Assembly (NCBI GenBank): GCA_025526995.1
Contig: JAHLKG010000004.1
Span: 1,302,001 to 1,366,000, forward strand
DNA from: Powellomyces hirtus
Taxonomy: Eukaryota; Chytridiomycota; Chytridiomycetes; Spizellomycetales; Powellomycetaceae
Reading direction: 5' to 3'
Length of the DNA stretch: 64,000 nt
How positions within the stretch are numbered: the stretch's first letter is position 1; each line of letters begins with the position of its first letter. The translations under genes were made by a program, and so were the position numbers. Positions 24,501 through 34,842 of the stretch are shown piece by piece. The notes under the pieces were generated by a model. It saw nothing but the letters and a program-made list of their open reading frames with translations. It was not told the DNA's origin and did no database searches.

Positions 24501-25968
24501 TAACCACTGTGCTGCACAACTCAATTGCTGTCATGTAAAGTCTTTGATCCGAACTGGAATCCCTCACATGACTTGCAAGCGCAAGACCGGGCGTACCGAA
24601 TCGGACAAAGTCGGGATGTCAAGGTCTACCGTCTTATTGCGGCTGGATCATTGGAGGAGCTTGTTTATGGTCGACAAATGTAAGTTGGCCATATCGCTGA
24701 TGTCGAGCGTCTCCGCACAGCAAACCGATTTGGAACGTGCAGATACAAGCAGCAGCAGGCAAACATCGGATACACTGCGTCAAATGAGCGGCGGTATTTC
24801 GAAGGAGTGATGGGGGATCCCACTCAGCAAGGTCAGAAAGAAACTACTGTGTGTTGGTTTGGGGTGTGGATACTCTTTGCTGACAATTGATGCAGGAGAG
24901 CTGTTTGGGACTGATAATCTGTTCGCTCTCCACCAAGAAAGCGATATCATCACAAAGCTGATCTTGAAAAGAACCGAGGCGGCCGAGATCACGTATGACG
25001 TTGCGGACTTCCACATCAGTGACACTCATCGGGACGACGATGACGATACACACGAACCTGTGAAAACAGAAGAACATGTATTTTTCTGACTTTTCGGTTA
25101 CTTGGTTTCTGAACACATCATCTGACGATCCTATTGTAGGACGACGATGAAGTGCTGGCGGAACAACTGCGAAGTATAGACAAGGGTATGGATTCCATCA
25201 AATCGCATTTGATCTTGCATGGCTGGGTACCACTCATCAATCCGTAACCCGAAAGAAACCGCTCATAATCGGCAATCACGAATTGAACGGGATACGGTCG
25301 CGGCTATTTTGGACGAAGAAGGCATATCCTATACGCACATCAACGATGAGATTATAGCATCGAGTAAAATTGAGGAACGGATCAGCATGCATGCGAAGAA
25401 GGTACGGATTGGGTGGTACGTGTCTCCGTCAACAGTCAGAACCCAGATACTGAGCATTCCATCTGTGGTCGACAACCAGGCTGTTGAAATGTGCAGCAAC
25501 ACGCAAGCGCCTGCCTTTGCATTCGAGATGGATGCTGATGAAGACGATGCTGATGAAGCCGATACCAAGCCTGACATGCATGAAGAGACGCATCCGCAGC
25601 CAGAGAAGCGGAGGGCAACGAATGCCAAGCTCGTCAGTAAGAAAGGGCGCATCCGAACAGTTGTAGGGTATGTCCTTTTTCATCAATGCAGCTCTCACGG
25701 AAAAGACTGAAATTCGGCTTGGTTCTTCAGAGCTACCCCGGAGCACATCAGAGAGCAGCAACTGCATTCGATGGCCCGCTTTTTTAAATACCCCACCACG
25801 GAAGCGTTTGCGGAATACTACGATCAGGTAAACTCTCCCCTCTCTGCCCTGCTCGCGAACCTTGTCACCAATGTCTTTCTGATTTGGCAGGCACCTCGGA
25901 AACAGAGAGATTTTCTGCGCAAGGCTTTCTATGACTATCTTTGTGAGGGTAATGAAATGATGCCCTGA
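21558..25968 (+). CDS. ERCC6L2: SNF2-family ATPase resembling ERCC6L2
   Basis: About 26 short exons. The reassembled protein runs [16 protein letters not shown], Walker [36 protein letters not shown], motif [29 protein letters not shown], a Cys-containing loop ([19 protein letters not shown]), [67 protein letters not shown] and [12 protein letters not shown], matching ERCC6L2 along its length. ERCC6L2 proteins are nuclear/mitochondrial ATPases tied to genome maintenance and end joining. The tail is acidic and ends in a conserved-looking helical segment ([18 protein letters not shown]). Motif II has Val where Ala is usual (DEVH, not DEAH). The first two exons, with start at 21558, are tentative; later exons are firm to the stop at 25966-25968. 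One possible 45-nt intron near 25400 is left unspliced. Confidence 0.88.
22181..22193 (+). other. 13-nt microexon encoding the Walker A Lys-Thr
   Basis: Between acceptor gatgtag (ending 22180) and donor gtcagt (from 22194) lie 13 nt that complete Gly and encode Lys-Thr-Val-Gln of the ATP-binding motif GLGKTVQ. Without it the nucleotide-binding lysine is lost. Two other very short exons of the gene are at 22838-22857 (20 nt, SLLVVD) and 24074-24090 (17 nt, CGKWK). Confidence 0.8.
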
Positions 25969-26173
25969 TTGTCGGCCTTTGAGTTGCTATTATACCCAAA
26001 CTCCATTTGTGTCCTGGCCCGCACATTGTGTGCATACCTCGCGGGCCACCCATTCTGTGTATATAACCTTTGGAAGTGAATACACGATGTATATAGTACA
26101 AGTTCGCACAAGGAAGACGTTGATCTGCCCATTCTGCTCATAGGCGTGCAGCGTAGAAAAGGAGGACATTTTT

Positions 26174-27745
26174 CTATATTGACAATATGCGATTGGATCG
26201 AGGTTGCTCAACTTGATTTTCAGACGCAGGTTGAGAAGGAGTTGGAAGCGGTTGCGCATCGAAATGCTTGCCACCGCCCTGGGCTTCCAGCACTCTGATG
26301 TCCTCATCCGCGGCATCAGCCAATGTGTTGAGCGCGTCTTCTTGACTCGAATTGTGCTCCATCTCCTCCTCTACCGGGATATTTGCTGGCGGCTGGACAA
26401 ACATCATCGTTCGTCGTTTATTCTCCATCATTATCGTGCGTCGTTTATTCGTCGACCCAATATCCGCCGCTTTAGGCGGGGTATCCGTGATGCCTCTCCC
26501 CAAACAGGTCGCACACTCCACACAATGCTGGCAGCGGACCGCATAGGGCGCGGTATGCAGCGCCAGGCCCGCCGGGTGGGTAAATCCGCGGGCGTCGCAG
26601 TCGCGACACGTGTACCGGTCGTGCAACATCCCTGACCCGCCGCACTCGCCGCAGTCGTTGCATTTCTTGCACCGCGTGTCGGCTGATGCTGCCTTGTGCT
26701 TGATGGTCGGGTGCCCGTGTTCCCACCCGCGGCCTTTGCATTTCCAGCATTCGACCCGTTCGCTGGCTAGGTCGTAGGATACGGGCGCATCTGGGTCCTT
26801 CGGTATACCTCTGTGGCTGGTGATGTTGAGATGGGTGGTGGTGGTGTTGAGGTTGGGTGGGCCGCTGTTCAAGTCTCCATTGGAGAGGTAATTGATCCGC
26901 ACCGGCATATCCGCCAACAACCCACTCCCGAGTTCGGCTTTCCTCGTCACGGCACTCGGATTCGTCTTCCCCAGCTCATGGATCGCCTTCGACATCCTCT
27001 TCGACAGCATTTCAGCCGGATCCTCCTGCTGCGCCAAGAACCGGCCGGGTCCTAACTGAACCTGCGGCGCCTGGCCTCGCAAAAACTCCTGCACATGCTC
27101 CATCTGCGTCGACAGATGCACAATCTGCATCTCCAACCGGCGGATATGGTCAATAAAGGGAGCGACCCGGACATTGAAGAGCGCGTCAAATGCCGACCGC
27201 ATGTTGGGGTCTAGGTGACTGGCGCTGTATTCAGACGCCGGACCGCTCCATTGAAACTGGGATGATCCGCCACCAAAACCCGTGCCCGTGCCGCTACCCC
27301 GCCCACTTCGCTCGCCACCACTGTAGACTGATGTTGGACGGCCTTCGTAATTGAGCGGGACGTCGTCATCGTCGTAGTCGTCGTTGGTGGAGTGGGCGTT
27401 TGGAGCGGTGGCGTTGGAGAGGAGTGCCGCGAGCGGAATCTCTTCTTCGTCTTGGTCCTGGATGAGGCGGGACAGCGGGACCTCCTCGTCATCCTCCTCG
27501 TCGGGCAAGAGAGCGGCGAGGGGTCGTTCTTCATCGTCACTGTCGTCATCTACCATGGCGATGGGAGCTGGTTCCGGTATATCGGATGGTGAGGCCTTTG
27601 AATCACCGCTGGCCTCTAAAGCCGCAGCTCCTTGCTGATCGGAGCTTTCGACATCTCTGAACGTGTTGATGTGATGCTCATCAAACGGCGAAACTGGTAG
27701 GGGAATGTTTTCCGGACTGGTATCATTGGTGGGAGAAAACGACAT
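26174..27745 (-). CDS. Unidentified protein with acidic PL repeats and a cysteine-rich CxxC domain
   Basis: Single exon, 523 aa, not recognised. Residues 65-130 hold a repeated acidic motif of the form [DE]3-x-P-L-x-x-L: DDEERPLAALL, DEEVPLSRLI, DEEEIPLAALL and a partial DDDDVPLN. A Gly/Ser-rich linker follows, then a helical segment (AFDALFNVRVAPFIDHIRRLEMQ) that could be a short coiled coil. Residues about 335-425 hold four paired-cysteine clusters: CWKCKGRGW, CKKCNDCGECGGSG, CRDCDARG and CQHCVECATCLGRG. They resemble the CxxCxGxG zinc modules of DnaJ but lack a J domain, so zinc binding is likely and chaperone function is not implied. The tail is Pro/Gln-rich. It converges on the ERCC6L2-like gene. 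Confidence 0.8.
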   Translation of the reverse strand: MSFSPTNDTSPENIPLPVSPFDEHHINTFRDVESSDQQGAAALEASGDSKASPSDIPEPAPIAMVDDDSDDEERPLAALLPDEEDDEEVPLSRLIQDQDEEEIPLAALLSNATAPNAHSTNDDYDDDDVPLNYEGRPTSVYSGGERSGRGSGTGTGFGGGSSQFQWSGPASEYSASHLDPNMRSAFDALFNVRVAPFIDHIRRLEMQIVHLSTQMEHVQEFLRGQAPQVQLGPGRFLAQQEDPAEMLSKRMSKAIHELGKTNPSAVTRKAELGSGLLADMPVRINYLSNGDLNSGPPNLNTTTTHLNITSHRGIPKDPDAPVSYDLASERVECWKCKGRGWEHGHPTIKHKAASADTRCKKCNDCGECGGSGMLHDRYTCRDCDARGFTHPAGLALHTAPYAVRCQHCVECATCLGRGITDTPPKAADIGSTNKRRTIMMENKRRTMMFVQPPANIPVEEEMEHNSSQEDALNTLADAADEDIRVLEAQGGGKHFDAQPLPTPSQPASENQVEQPRSNRILSI

Positions 27746-27768
27746 TTTTCTGTGCGGGCGAGGACCTT

Positions 27769-28279
27769 TCAGCTATGTAGTCTTTGAGCTGACAATATCG
27801 TATTCGCACTGCAGCAAACCTTCTTTTCGTAGTTCAGTCCCAATCCAAAAATAGACACAAGGCGAAGAACATCAACGATCACAGTTTTGCGGAACGCGTC
27901 TTCCACAAGCCACGTCCAAGCCACATTGATCAGAGCGAGGGCTCGGTATTTAAGTCAGTGAGAACAGTTGCAGTGATAAGTGCAGCATTGTGAGCGCAAT
28001 ACCTGCTCGAGTGGGTGTGGAATCATTCGTCAAGGACCATGCGAGGGATACGCCGGTGCCGAGATGCATAGCAAGAAACAAGGCAATCTTGGAGCTGTGC
28101 ACTATGTCAGCGTTGGAAGATTCGGGGTCCAAAATTAGATGCTCATGTCATTTTCGTGAGTAGATGTGCATCAGGATTGCCCAGATGAAGATGACAGCGT
28201 GAGCAGCGGTGGCAAGCCGCTAGCTCGCGGCTGCCAATATTGCCGACCTGAACATGAATGGCGAGAGCCCGAGTAACAT
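27769..28279 (-). CDS. Possible small membrane protein (tentative three-exon model)
   Basis: Tentative model complement(join(27769..27941,28003..28094,28248..28279)), 98 aa, phases closing. It contains two apolar segments, SKIALFLAMHLGTGVSLAW and ALALINVAWTWLV, and a third, VDVLRLVSIFGLGL, so it could be a small multi-pass membrane protein. The last two exons have good splice signals and coding character. The first exon and its 153-nt intron, longer than its neighbours, are weak; an alternative upstream exon contains AHAVIFIWAILMHIYSRK. The family is not recognised. It lies just upstream of the acidic-repeat gene on the same strand. Confidence 0.35.
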
Positions 28280-28466
28280 AGAAACAGTCGCTTAAAGATC
28301 TTTTGACCCCATGTATATTGCGAAGCTTGACATGAAAGTCGAACCGGGTACAAAACCGTCAGGGGTTGAAAGAGTTACCTATTCTGTTGATGAATTTATG
28401 CCGGATCACATCTTTCTAGTAGTTTACAACGTTTGTCTACTACAGTCTAGGGTGGTCTTCGGGTAG

Positions 28467-31143
28467 TCAGTCAGTCCATGTAGCACCAAGGGTAAGTCCT
28501 ATGAAAGCAAACTTGTCCGTGGCTTCTTCTATCTGATAACGAGGTGCCAAAAAAAAGTCCGTCAGTCTTTCCAAGACCACAAGCCATATGAAAGCATTAT
28601 CTTTGCTTACCCTTTGTTTCGTGCTTTTACCAGCGCCGTGACCAGCCTGTTAATGACATGTTTGTCTGTTAGAACGGCGCCTGTTTACGTGGACTTGCAG
28701 ACTCGACGCGCGCAACAGTACCTTGGTCTCAACCCTCTCCATGATTGGCTTGTTCGTCTTAGCCTTATGTTGGAGCGTCGCCAGCAATTTATGCGAATGC
28801 AGCGGGACAACACGATCATCGTGGCTGCCCGTCGTGATCAGGATCGCAGGGTACTCAACATTCTCTTTGACGTTATGCAATGGGGAATACTCTCTGAGCA
28901 CTTCCCAGTCTTCCTTCTTGTCCGGGTGTCCATAGTCAGACACCCAAGCATGTCCGATCGTGAATTTGTGGAAGCGGTACATATCCATGACGCCGACGTC
29001 CGCAACACCACAAGCGAAGAGATGGGGCGCTTGGTTCAGGCACGCGCCGACAAGAAGGCCGCCATTGGATCCACCGTTGATGGCGAGTTTGTTGGGATTG
29101 GTGTACTTGTGGGTGTGGAGGTATTGTGCAGCCGCTTGGAAATCATCAAACACGTTTTGTTTCTTGGACAACTTTCCTTGATCATACCACTTTTCTTGTC
29201 CGTATTCACCTCCGCCGCGAATGTTGGCAACCGCGACAACGCCCCTCATATGCTGCACAAAAGTCAGCCATGTGACGGCAAACGAGGGGGTGATTGAGAC
29301 ATTGAACCCGCCGTAACCATAGAGAAGAGTCACGTTGTTGCCATCCAATGGCGTGTCTTTGCGGCAGATGATGTACATGGGGACCTTGGTGCCGTCCTTG
29401 CTGGTGTAGAAAATTTGTCGCGTTTCCAAGATATCCGCCTGCAGTCCATTGACCTTTGTTTCTCTGTAGACGGTATGCTTCATGGTTTCCAGGTCAAACC
29501 TGTAGATAGACCCTGGGGTGATGAAAGACGAGAAAGAGTAGAAGATCTCCTTGTCCTCCTTGCGTCCGCTGATGCTCCCAATGATGGATCCCAGAGGCAA
29601 CGGCAATTCTTTGGGCTCTAACGATTTTCCAGTTTTGAGGTCATGCAAGCGAGCGACATGCTTTACGTCGTGAAGGTACACCGTGATGAGTTTATCGTTG
29701 TCAACGACGCGGGAAGAAGTGAGAACGTCGTCAGATTCTGGGATGACTTCGACAAAGCCTTTGGCGGGGTCGTTGAGGTCGTATTTGACGATGCGGCGTT
29801 TAGGAGCCTTTAACGTAGTTTGCAGCCAAAACACGGAACCTTCGTTGGTAATATAGTCCCATTCCGCTATAAAGTCGTCCACAACTTTGATGATTTTGTT
29901 GGTTGGTTTGATTTCCTTGTTGTTGGAAATGTCCATGATATACAATGTCCGCTCCGGATCACAGCTCCGGCAAAGATTCATCACCAAGTAGTTTCCGTCG
30001 TCCGATACTTCAAAGCCAAGCATGTGGTTCGGGTCGTCGGGCTTGTAGATCACAACATCTTGGTCTTGCGGGGTGCCAAGCTTGTGATAGCACAACTGCA
30101 AGGGGGAACAGGGTAAGCTGAGCGAATATGTGATACGCCACGAATATGATGTTTGCAAGCTTGTTATACATACCTCAGCGTCCTTGTTGGCATCCGTTTC
30201 GGTGCCTTTGTCATCCGTCTTGGATGCTGGTTTCGGGAACCGGTTGTAAAAGAAGCCCTTGTCGTCATGCGTCCAGTCAAGGCTGGTAAATTTCGCCCAT
30301 TCCAGTGGCTTTTCCTCACAGTCCTTTGTAGCGCCGTCTCGCGTTTCGCGGACATGGATGTTGACCCAGTCAGATCCGCTTGCTGAAAGTCCGTATGCAA
30401 ACAATTTACCAGACTTGGAGAAACCATACGTGTTCAGGGACACTGTTCCGTCGTCGGAAAGCGTGTTCGGATCCAAAAACGCAACCGGTTCCGCATCCAG
30501 GCTCTTTTGCTGGTACAGCACGCTCTGTGCCTGCAGGCCGCTGTTGTGAAAGTAGTAGTACTTGTCACCGCGTTTGAAAGGGCATCCGAACCTGAGCAAC
30601 AAGAGTTGAGTCAGAGATCGGCATACAAAGGCACGGCAAAAGCCTTTGTGAGTCTGAGGGCAACGCACTTTTCGTAATTCCACAGGTTGGTAAGTTTTTC
30701 TTTGAATGCGCTTCTGTTGGGGTTCTTGGCGACAAAGTCGTAAAAGAGCTTGTTTTGGGCCTCGACGAATGCCTAATGAACCGACCAGCAGATCGCGGTT
30801 TCCACAATGCAAACGCGGTCAGACTTGGTGAAAAAAAAACGCCCGCCGGGTTTGTTCCTGCAAAGTTCTCGAGAGCCACCTTTGTTTCTTCCGAGTCCGG
30901 ATCCTCAAGCCACCGGTATGGGTCTTCGACTTTGGTTCCGTGCAGGATTTCGACCGTGTCGTCGCGACGGACCTGTGGGTACGCGAAGGGGCCCGCGATG
31001 GCGGGGGTAGTGCTGGTCGACATTCTGGCTGAGGTTGAACGACAAAGAAAAGTAACTCTGCGGTGGAGGGGTGAGGAAATTGAGCGTTTGGTTGTTGTTG
31101 CAGCAAGCGTGATTATTCTGATGCCAACAGCCTGTCGCAGCAT
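28467..31143 (-). CDS. PREP: Prolyl oligopeptidase (S9A serine peptidase)
   Basis: The model is complement(join(28467..28532,28611..28646,28722..30095,30174..30591,30669..30772,30841..31143)), 766 aa. It cleaves short peptides after proline. The N-terminal beta-propeller begins at [17 protein letters not shown]; the alpha/beta-hydrolase domain holds the catalytic serine in GGSNGGLL, the aspartate in SHDDRVVP and the histidine in AGHGAGK, which sits in a separate 36-nt exon. [12 protein letters not shown] and NIRGGGEYG are further family marks. The first intron uses a weak donor (gttttt after 30841), chosen because it alone keeps the frame. An Arg/Ser-rich stretch precedes a second ATG at 31023, so a mitochondrial form from the first ATG and a cytosolic form from the second are possible. 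Confidence 0.93.
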
Positions 31144-31834
31144 GCCGTCTGAATAGTCACGGAATAAATTTCAAGGGGAAAACGGACAAGCCGAGGAATA
31201 GACGAATTAGGAATTGACGGCATACTGAATATGGCATGACAGTTGCGCAGCACCTCCGCGTCGCTTCCGTCCTCCGGCAATCTTTTTTTTTTACCATTTA
31301 CTATTTACTATAGAGCTCTGTTGGGTGTGTATTGCTTCCCTCGAAAGATGATGCCCCAAGCATGAGTGTCATGATTGATTGCTCTCTGCGCTCAAGATAT
31401 ATAGGACTTTGCCTACCACGAGGACTGCTCAAATCTTTACTCAATGACAATGCTGTTGAACACAAAAACGACTGGAGGACACGTGTCACATTTTTGTACA
31501 TCTGAATTCATAATCTCGTAGAGCGAAAAAGCATCATGCAGATGCAATCGTAAACATAACCATCAGTGACATCACACACAGCGCCTCATCCCATTCACAA
31601 AAATGTCCGACCATAGAGCGCGACGTCCACGTGACCGCTGGTTTGCTCATCACACAAGCCCCCCAACTCCGCCTCGACCTCCGAGCACACATGTTTTGAT
31701 GAGGGCCATTGACTAAATCACATCAGAAACATCCCCAAAAATCCATTCTGCCCCATCCTCAACATATTTTCTACATCTGGACTTTTTTTTCACATCTCCA
31801 AACGCTGAAAAAAAACCTTTCCGTATACGAAAAA
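31144..31834. other. Divergent intergenic region between PREP and the zinc-finger gene
   Basis: 690 nt of promoter-type sequence with T- and A-runs near 31283 and 31800-31830. An open frame starting upstream of 31835 has no ATG, so the zinc-finger gene is taken to start at 31835. Nothing else is recognised. Confidence 0.4.
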
Positions 31835-33800
31835 ATGGACCTTATCCACAGTATCATTGGGTATTCGGCTCGGTCTCTCGAACATTTATTGACGGACCAT
31901 CAGACCGCTGCAATGCAGCGTCAGGATGACTATGACCCCTCGTTGCTCATTGGTGCAACACACGATGCCGGCATCCATGTCGACCGCATCAATGTGGTAG
32001 ACACCCATAACAGCACTCCTACGACTGCCGAGACTGAACATCAGACTCAGCAGCTTTTGGAAAGCTTCCTGGCTGAACAAGAACAGCATCAGCAGCGCCA
32101 TCATCAACACTATCAACAACAGCTGAACAGGAACGAGCAGTACCAGCACCAGCAGGTCCTCGAGATATCAGCTTCTGGCTCGGCTTCCGCACCAGCCGCT
32201 TTTGACAACTCTCGGAATGACCTCTTGCAACCCGAGATGCTCCTCGCCGCTGCCGCCGACGGCAGCGGCGGTGCGAGTGTCGCCGCTCCTCCCATGGGAC
32301 GCCGCAAAGGAACCAAAGCCTCGCAGTCGGCTAAACCAGCGAAACCTCGTGAACCCAAGAAACCTCGCGCGAGAAAGCAAGACAAGGCCTCCACTAAACC
32401 GGCAGCAGAAAAGAAAGCCAATGGACAGCAAGCTGTGGTCCCCGTAGTTGAAGCAGCTCCGCAGCTGGTCCCTGTAGTTGAGGCAGCCCCGCAGCTGAGC
32501 CCTGTAGTTGAGGCACCTCCGCACCTTCATACCCATCCTCTCCTGCCCTCTTCTCAGCTTCATTCCCCTTCTCTCCTGCCCTCTCCCCCGGGCGAATTAG
32601 ATGACAGTGACTTTGAGCCGATTGACGAAACCCTGGAGAACGAAGCAACCTCCAGCCAAACGGCACAGACCGTGGAAAAACAATGGGTCAAGAGGTTCTT
32701 CTGCGATTACCCCGGATGTGAAGGTGGCTTTACTACCCCGTAAGTGTCACTAACTCGTTTCTGCACTCAGTGAGACCCATGAGCTCATCTTCGTATCTGT
32801 TTATGGCGGCTTAGCGCCCACCTGGGGCGCCACCACAGAACGCAACACCTGGGAGTCAGGCCCTACACTTGTCCGCTTGCCAAGGAAAATCTCTGCGACA
32901 AAACGTTCCCTCGCAAGGACAATATGCAGGTAAGAAAGATGTGCCCGCGCGCCCAAAGTTCGAATCCACTGTGTAGCCACGGGCCGTGGATCCACTGACA
33001 GCCATTTCTTCCATGTTTCGTCTCGACAGGTTCATTCTCGTTCCTGTGCTCGCAAGAAAGGCTTTACGATTGATGGAGACGGCAACGCTGTTCGTATCCC
33101 TTACCATTATCCTCATCCAAATGTAAACTACCCCAGCCCCCGACGCCTCGCTGGACGCAGCGGCGGTCGTCGCAAAAACGCAGAAAAGTGCTCATCGCCA
33201 ATAGCTGGGCCTTCAACCGTAGTGCCTGCTCAGCCCCTCCCCCACCACGTGCACCAGCAGCAGGTGGCGGCGCCGATGACGCAGCAGCAGACTCATCAGC
33301 AGACTCAGCACCAGCAACAGGTGGCGGCGCCAATGTTGCAGCAGCAGACTCGTCACCAGCAGCAGGTGGCGGCGCCGATGATGCAGCAGCAGACTCATCA
33401 CCAGCAATATGCTACGCAGGTCCATTACGCAGCGGCCCCACAACACTTCTCTAACGGATTTGACATGGCACGCATTCAGCAACAGCATCAAGCGCAGTTT
33501 GCCCCTGTGCGTTACGCGCCCTTCACCCCCGCCGATATCGCGGCAGCTGCAGCAGCCCAAGCAGCGGCGATGGCTGCGCGAGGAAGCAGCAAGCGCAAAC
33601 GCAGGTGTGCACGAAAATTCAAGTTGCATGTTGCCTTTACCCCGTTAGCCTTACGGCCTGGTATTTCCAAACCCACGCCTTTTGTTAGGGAGGCCGTCCA
33701 CCCCGACTTTGACCTGGACTCGCAGCCAAAGAAGCGGTGCTTTGGCACCGACGTCGACTTTGCCGATGAAGACATAGCTCAGTTTTTGACCGAATACTGA
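31835..33800 (+). CDS. C2H2 zinc-finger protein with Gln- and Pro-rich repeats
   Basis: The model is join(31835..32739,32815..32929,33030..33800), 596 aa. Two adjacent fingers span the introns near residues 290-350: FFCDYPGCEGGFTTPAHL with HHRTH, then YTCPLAKENLCDKTF ending HSRSC, a C2HC variant with a longer first loop. Together they suggest sequence-specific DNA binding. Flanks are low complexity: a Gln/His-rich stretch near 75-110, a Lys/Ala/Pro-rich basic stretch (about 170-200), three copies of a ten-residue unit PVVEAAPQL, Gln-rich repeats with VAAPM (about 440-490), an Ala run, and a basic SSKRKRR segment that could be a nuclear localisation signal. No named orthologue is recognised; a transcription factor is the likeliest role. 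Confidence 0.85.
32438..32527 (+). repeat. Three tandem 30-bp coding repeats
   Basis: Three consecutive 30-bp units encode variants of a ten-residue Pro/Val/Glu/Ala block (core PVVEAAPQL) in the zinc-finger gene. The units differ at a few bases, so the array is recent but not identical. Confidence 0.75.
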
Positions 33801-33867
33801 AGACTCCTTTTCCCCCCTCGCGCCGAAAAAAAAGAGAAACAATATAGCCGTCGGCGCCCCCGCGCCG

Positions 33868-33889
33868 CCCCCCCCCCCCCCCCCCCCCC
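33868..33889. repeat. Homopolymer C tract of about 22 bases
   Basis: An uninterrupted run of about 22 C lies 67 nt after the stop of the zinc-finger gene, in its presumed 3' untranslated region. Its exact length is likely to be unreliable in any assembly. Confidence 0.9.
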
Positions 33890-33935
33890 GTCTATCACTA
33901 CAAAAACTACTGCCATTTTTGTTTTAACACTACTT

Positions 33936-34842
33936 TCAGCTCACAGGCGAGTCTGCTAGTGTTTTGACCTTAACGGGCCCATGGATCGTCTGCAACGGGT
34001 GCCCTTTATAAGTAGCAATACAATCGGCGTTCGTACGAAAGTGGACCTGGCAAGCATCGAATAGCTTTTTCTTCACCATCGACGTGGTATCAGATGGTTC
34101 TGCAGTCAGATGAGATAAGCCAATGCACGGTGACGAACAAAATTGTGATTTGCCAAATGAAATCACATACTTTGGTCAAAACCAGGTATCCAGACTTTGT
34201 CTCCCGGTGCCGCATCTGCTGGTGGTTCGAGAACTTCCACGCGATCGTCCTTGAAAGCAGCCAAAAGCATGCCTAAGCAAAAACACATGAAAAACAAATG
34301 TTCATCATTAGTTGCTCGAGGGCCAAATTGCTGTACATGGCCCCGTACCATTGCTTCGCACCCCGCGGAGACTGGATGGCTTCAGGTTCCGAACCACCAC
34401 AACATTCCGACCCTGTCGCACGATCCACGTCAGCCACCATTTAGACTTGACAAGACGCACATGTTTTGGATCCAAGAAGACTGTTTTGCTACCGCACCTT
34501 TAACTCCTCCAGCGTATAATAAGGCTTCAGTCCCGACACAATGGTCGTCTGCTGAACCGTCTCATTCGCAACGCCAAGGTCGATCCTCTCAACATACAGT
34601 TTCTCGGCCTCATCATGCGACTCAATATGGATGATCTTGCCAACTCGGAGGTCGAGTCTGAGTATCGGGTCCGGAATGGACGCATCCTCCTCATTCTTCT
34701 TTTTGGGCAACCTCTGAGCGGAGGGTGCGGAGGATGGTGAGTCCGGGATGCCCGGGAAAACAAGGGAATAAGGACGCTGGGCTACTGCTGTTGGCTTGGG
34801 GAACACTAGCCGGGTGCATGTGCGGAATGGTGTGCGCAACAT
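33936..34842 (-). CDS. EMAPII/Arc1-type tRNA-binding protein
   Basis: The model is complement(join(33936..34099,34171..34272,34349..34412,34498..34842)), 224 aa, phases closing. The OB-fold tRNA-binding domain is seen as LRLDLRVGKIIHIESHDEAE, LYVERIDLG, VSGLKPYYTLEELKGRNVVVV and NLKPSSLRGVRSNGMLLAA. The EMAPII-specific C-terminal part follows: LEPPADAAPGDKVWIPGF, FDACQVHFRTNADCIATYKG. Relatives are AIMP1 in animals and Arc1 in yeast, which bind tRNA and help aminoacyl-tRNA synthetases. Here the domain stands alone, without their long helical N-terminus. It follows instead an Arg/Thr/Pro-rich start (MLRTPFRTCTRLVF) that resembles a mitochondrial presequence. The ATG at 34842 is the first in the frame; a separate upstream exon cannot be excluded. 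Confidence 0.85.

Noticed and set aside
31709..31834. Upstream extension of the zinc-finger open frame
   Set aside because: It begins at a non-ATG codon; the first ATG is at 31835.
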